Part shown: positions 6,602 through 9,166 of the stretch, piece by piece
Layout: every line of letters starts with the position of its first letter
Position numbering within the stretch: position 1 is the stretch's first letter
NCBI GenBank assembly: GCA_024680835.1
Contig: JAILBP010000282.1
Span: forward strand, 1 to 9,166
Length of the DNA: 9,166 nucleotides
Reading direction: 5' to 3'
Origin: RGIG6904 sp024680835
Lineage (GTDB): Bacteria > Bacillota > Clostridia > Lachnospirales > Lachnospiraceae
The notes under the pieces: generated by a model
The model's database searches: none
Told to the model about the DNA's origin: nothing
What the model saw: the letters and a program-made list of their open reading frames with translations, nothing else
Translations under genes and position numbers: made by a program

Positions 6602-9166
6602 ATGCATATAGATGCGACAAAGCTTTTTGATAATAAGAATGTGGTGCCTGGGATGCCAGCTGTTTCGGGGCTGATGGATACCGTGGCAGACACGGAAGGA
6701 CAGAAAAAGACCGATGAGAACGGCGCAGTTTTTTCTCTGAAGGGTACAAAGGATAAGGATTCTTTCACTTACGGAAAACCCGGATCGGAAAAGGACGCGA
6801 CAAGCCTTGAAGATGTGATGGAGGAAGCCGGCACCTTAAACGCTGTCACCATGAAAAACGAGATGGTGGTATCCGCCAATTCTGTGAGCGCAGATGATGC
6901 GAAGGTCATTGAGGAGGACGGTTTTTCCCTCAGATCTACCGACATACATACGGTTGTAACGGAAACGGACAAAATAAAGGCTGTGCTTGCAAAAGCAGGT
7001 AAGGATATCAGCAACATGGGACCCATGTCCGAGTCGGAGATAGCAGAACTTTCCGGCGGTGTTGCCGCAAATGCGGCTGCGATCGAAGCAGCTCTTACTA
7101 ACGCAGATCTTCCCGCTACAGATGCGAATGTTGCAGAGATTGGCGACAGTATTGCTAAGGTAGGCAGTATAGGAGAGATACCGGATACAGCCAAAGCATA
7201 TCTTATTGAAAATGATCTCGCGCCGACGGTAGATAATGTTTTCCGGGCAGTTAACATGAGAGGGCGGGAATATATTGACCAACCGCAGGAAAACTGGGGA
7301 GATACTGTGCCCGAGCAGGCGGTAAAAGATCTTTTCGCAAGGGAACACATCATGGACACGCCGGAGAACACGGATGCGGCCATGTGGCTCATGGATAAGG
7401 GAATCGGTATCACATCGGAGAATATCCGGTATAAGAAAGAATTGGATTCAATAGAACTGCCTGTGCCTGTTGATAAAGCGATAGGGATGATGACTGACGC
7501 GGTGAATGAGGGGAAAAGACCGCAGGATGCGCTCTTTACGGGCAGTATTTACGAGAAGGCAGAAGAAGCAGTTCGTATCATAGATGAAGCTACTGACGAA
7601 GATCTGGAGTTTTTGATCGATGAGGGTCTGGATATAACTGTGGACAATCTGGCTCAGGCCCATGAGATCAATCAGTCTGCCGGAGATCGACAGGGATATG
7701 AAGGTAGATCCGACAGAGGCAGCAGGAGTTTCGGCAGGCAGGGGGACAGTGAACCTGCGAATGGCAGAACAGGTTCCGAAGAACGTGAAGCAAAGCTTCT
7801 GACCGCAAAAAGACAGCTTGAGGAGACGAGGCTTATGATGACTGTCGAGGCCGGCTTCAAGCTCATGAAACAGGGCATTAAGATAGACACGACGGAGCTT
7901 TCAAGCCTTGTGGAGGGGCTTAAGAGGCTGGAGCAGGATTATTACAGAAATCTTTTGGGCACTGAAGCTGCCACTCCGGAAAACATAGAGATCTTTTCGG
8001 AATTTGAGACGAAGAGAGACGAACTCATCACAATGCCCGCATCTGCATTGGCGTTGGCTCTTAGGGATGAGGAGTTCAATGTTGAAAACCTTCACAGAGA
8101 AGGAACAGCACACAGAGCGAGATTCGACGCGGCGGGAGAGCGCTATGAGACAATGGCGACTGAGGTCCGTGCCGATCTTGGAGATTCCATGAAAAAAGCC
8201 TTCTCAAATGTGGATGATATCCTGGATGACCTTGGCTACGAGGCGACGGAGGAGAACCGCCGTGCTGTCCGAATCTTAGGCTACAATCGTGCTGAGATAG
8301 TCCCGGATAATGTGGAGAAGATGAAGGCGGCGGACGAGCTTGTGCAGAGGGCATTTGATTCCTTAAAGCCCGCAGTGGTGCGGGAGCTTATACAGAAGGG
8401 TATAAATCCTCTTTCAATGGATCTTCAGACACTCACACAGAAAGCCGAAGAGATCAGAAAGAGTCTGGCTTCACAGAATGATTCTGAAAGCTTTGCAAAG
8501 TATCTTTACAGATTGGAGCAGAATGATGAGATCGCACCTGAGGAGAGAGAGTCTTATATAGGTATCTACAGGCTGATCAACAGAGTGAACGCATCTGACG
8601 GTGCCGCGGTGGGCGCTGTGGTGGAAAGCGGCAGGGAGCTTACCATGGAAAGCCTTATCTCAGCAGTAAGGAGCCGTAAAAAAGGCGCTATGGACTATAA
8701 GGTTGATGATGATTTTGAGGGGGTTAAGGGTACGATCCGCGGAAAGTCCATCACGGATCAGGTAAATGAAGCCTTCAGGATGATAACTGCGCCTGATATG
8801 GCGGGCGACAAAAAATATTATGATGATGCACTCAAGGATCTTGAGCACGCTGCAGCAGCAAGGCAGGAAGTGTATGAAGCTGTCCGTCAGTACGAGATCA
8901 TACCAAGCGCGGATAATATAATAGTGATGGAAAACCTTATGCAGTCGCCTGATACGGGACTTAAAAGGTTTTTCAGGTTGAGTGAAGACGACTTTGGCGA
9001 AGAGGTGAAGGATGATGTAATGGAGCGATTCAAGGCTGCAAAGGATGAAATTTTCAAGGCCTTTGCGGATGATGTGAAGACTCCGGATGAGCTGGGGCAG
9101 GCTCTGGAAACCCTGGCTGACGTGGCAGAGCATTGTATGCAGACCTTTGAGCGTGACGGAATGACG
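6602..9166 (+). CDS. Large acidic repeat protein, DUF6240-like, 3' end outside the window
   Basis: An open frame of 855 codons from ATG 6602 to the window edge with no stop, so the protein is longer. There is no signal peptide, membrane helix or recognisable catalytic motif. The first 60 or so residues are polar and probably disordered. The rest is predicted helical and acidic, with one Arg/Gly/Ser-rich hinge (about 355-385). The stretch from about 396 (REAKLLTAKRQLEETRLMM, then KLMKQGIKIDTTELSSL) resembles what I remember of DUF6240 proteins of Lachnospiraceae; this is recognition, not a search result. A motif of helix, Gly, hydrophobic, x, hydrophobic, Thr, xx, Asn, hydrophobic recurs, for example LIENDLAPTVDNVFRAV (201), LMDKGIGITSENI (263), LIDEGLDITVDNL (338), LMKQGIKIDTTEL (421) and further copies near 101, 556 and beyond. 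The predicted sigma-D promoter and leader point to expression with flagellar genes. The molecular role is unknown; an alpha-helical scaffold is plausible. Confidence 0.85.
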   Translation, partial: MHIDATKLFDNKNVVPGMPAVSGLMDTVADTEGQKKTDENGAVFSLKGTKDKDSFTYGKPGSEKDATSLEDVMEEAGTLNAVTMKNEMVVSANSVSADDAKVIEEDGFSLRSTDIHTVVTETDKIKAVLAKAGKDISNMGPMSESEIAELSGGVAANAAAIEAALTNADLPATDANVAEIGDSIAKVGSIGEIPDTAKAYLIENDLAPTVDNVFRAVNMRGREYIDQPQENWGDTVPEQAVKDLFAREHIMDTPENTDAAMWLMDKGIGITSENIRYKKELDSIELPVPVDKAIGMMTDAVNEGKRPQDALFTGSIYEKAEEAVRIIDEATDEDLEFLIDEGLDITVDNLAQAHEINQSAGDRQGYEGRSDRGSRSFGRQGDSEPANGRTGSEEREAKLLTAKRQLEETRLMMTVEAGFKLMKQGIKIDTTELSSLVEGLKRLEQDYYRNLLGTEAATPENIEIFSEFETKRDELITMPASALALALRDEEFNVENLHREGTAHRARFDAAGERYETMATEVRADLGDSMKKAFSNVDDILDDLGYEATEENRRAVRILGYNRAEIVPDNVEKMKAADELVQRAFDSLKPAVVRELIQKGINPLSMDLQTLTQKAEEIRKSLASQNDSESFAKYLYRLEQNDEIAPEERESYIGIYRLINRVNASDGAAVGAVVESGRELTMESLISAVRSRKKGAMDYKVDDDFEGVKGTIRGKSITDQVNEAFRMITAPDMAGDKKYYDDALKDLEHAAAARQEVYEAVRQYEIIPSADNIIVMENLMQSPDTGLKRFFRLSEDDFGEEVKDDVMERFKAAKDEIFKAFADDVKTPDELGQALETLADVAEHCMQTFERDGMT

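Noticed and set aside
6769..7413. 214-codon minus-strand frame, Ser/Ala-rich
   Set aside because: It is the shadow of the DUF6240-like gene, which has a strong ribosome site and an 855-codon open frame. The same applies to minus-strand frames at 8076-8354 and 8660-9133.

Overview
This window looks like a chromosomal segment from a motile, anaerobic Gram-positive bacterium of the family Lachnospiraceae (Butyrivibrio/Roseburia-like). The assignment rests on protein character: an AI-2E transporter with a long hydrophilic tail, a TPR protein ending in a degenerate AAA-like domain, a short-N-terminus branching enzyme, and a DUF6240-like protein. Base composition is roughly balanced. All genes lie on the plus strand. 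I see no tRNA, rRNA, CRISPR array, insertion sequence or phage gene.

Layout. (1) 1-1284: an AI-2E/PerM-family membrane protein, cut by the left edge. (2) 1285-1417: an intergenic region with a good housekeeping promoter (TTGACA, 17 nt, extended -10) and a ribosome binding site that places the next start at a TTG codon. (3) 1418-4291: a 957-residue protein with N-terminal TPR-like repeats, a long acidic and probably disordered middle, and a C-terminal P-loop domain whose Walker A is intact but whose Walker B and arginine-finger positions are substituted. (4) 4353-6323: glgB, a glycogen branching enzyme with a complete GH13 catalytic set, 61 bp downstream and probably cotranscribed. (5) 6324-6601: a dense regulatory region. 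A perfect GC-rich terminator closes the glgB transcript. Its T-rich tail runs directly into a flagellar sigma-28/sigma-D-like promoter (TAAA ... CCGATAT). A strong hairpin follows with GGA in its loop, and then a strong Shine-Dalgarno beside a second possible stem. (6) 6602-9166 and beyond: a large acidic soluble protein, cut by the right edge, built from many copies of a degenerate helix-turn-helix-like motif and resembling the DUF6240 family.

The window therefore has two regulatory blocks. The left block (TPR-ATPase plus glgB) appears to be housekeeping-sigma driven. The right block looks like the start of a motility-regulated transcript with post-transcriptional (possibly CsrA-type) control of an uncharacterised repeat protein. 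The sigma-D/CsrA-like leader and the internal repeats of this last protein are the most notable finds. Functional links between the two blocks are not supported beyond adjacency.
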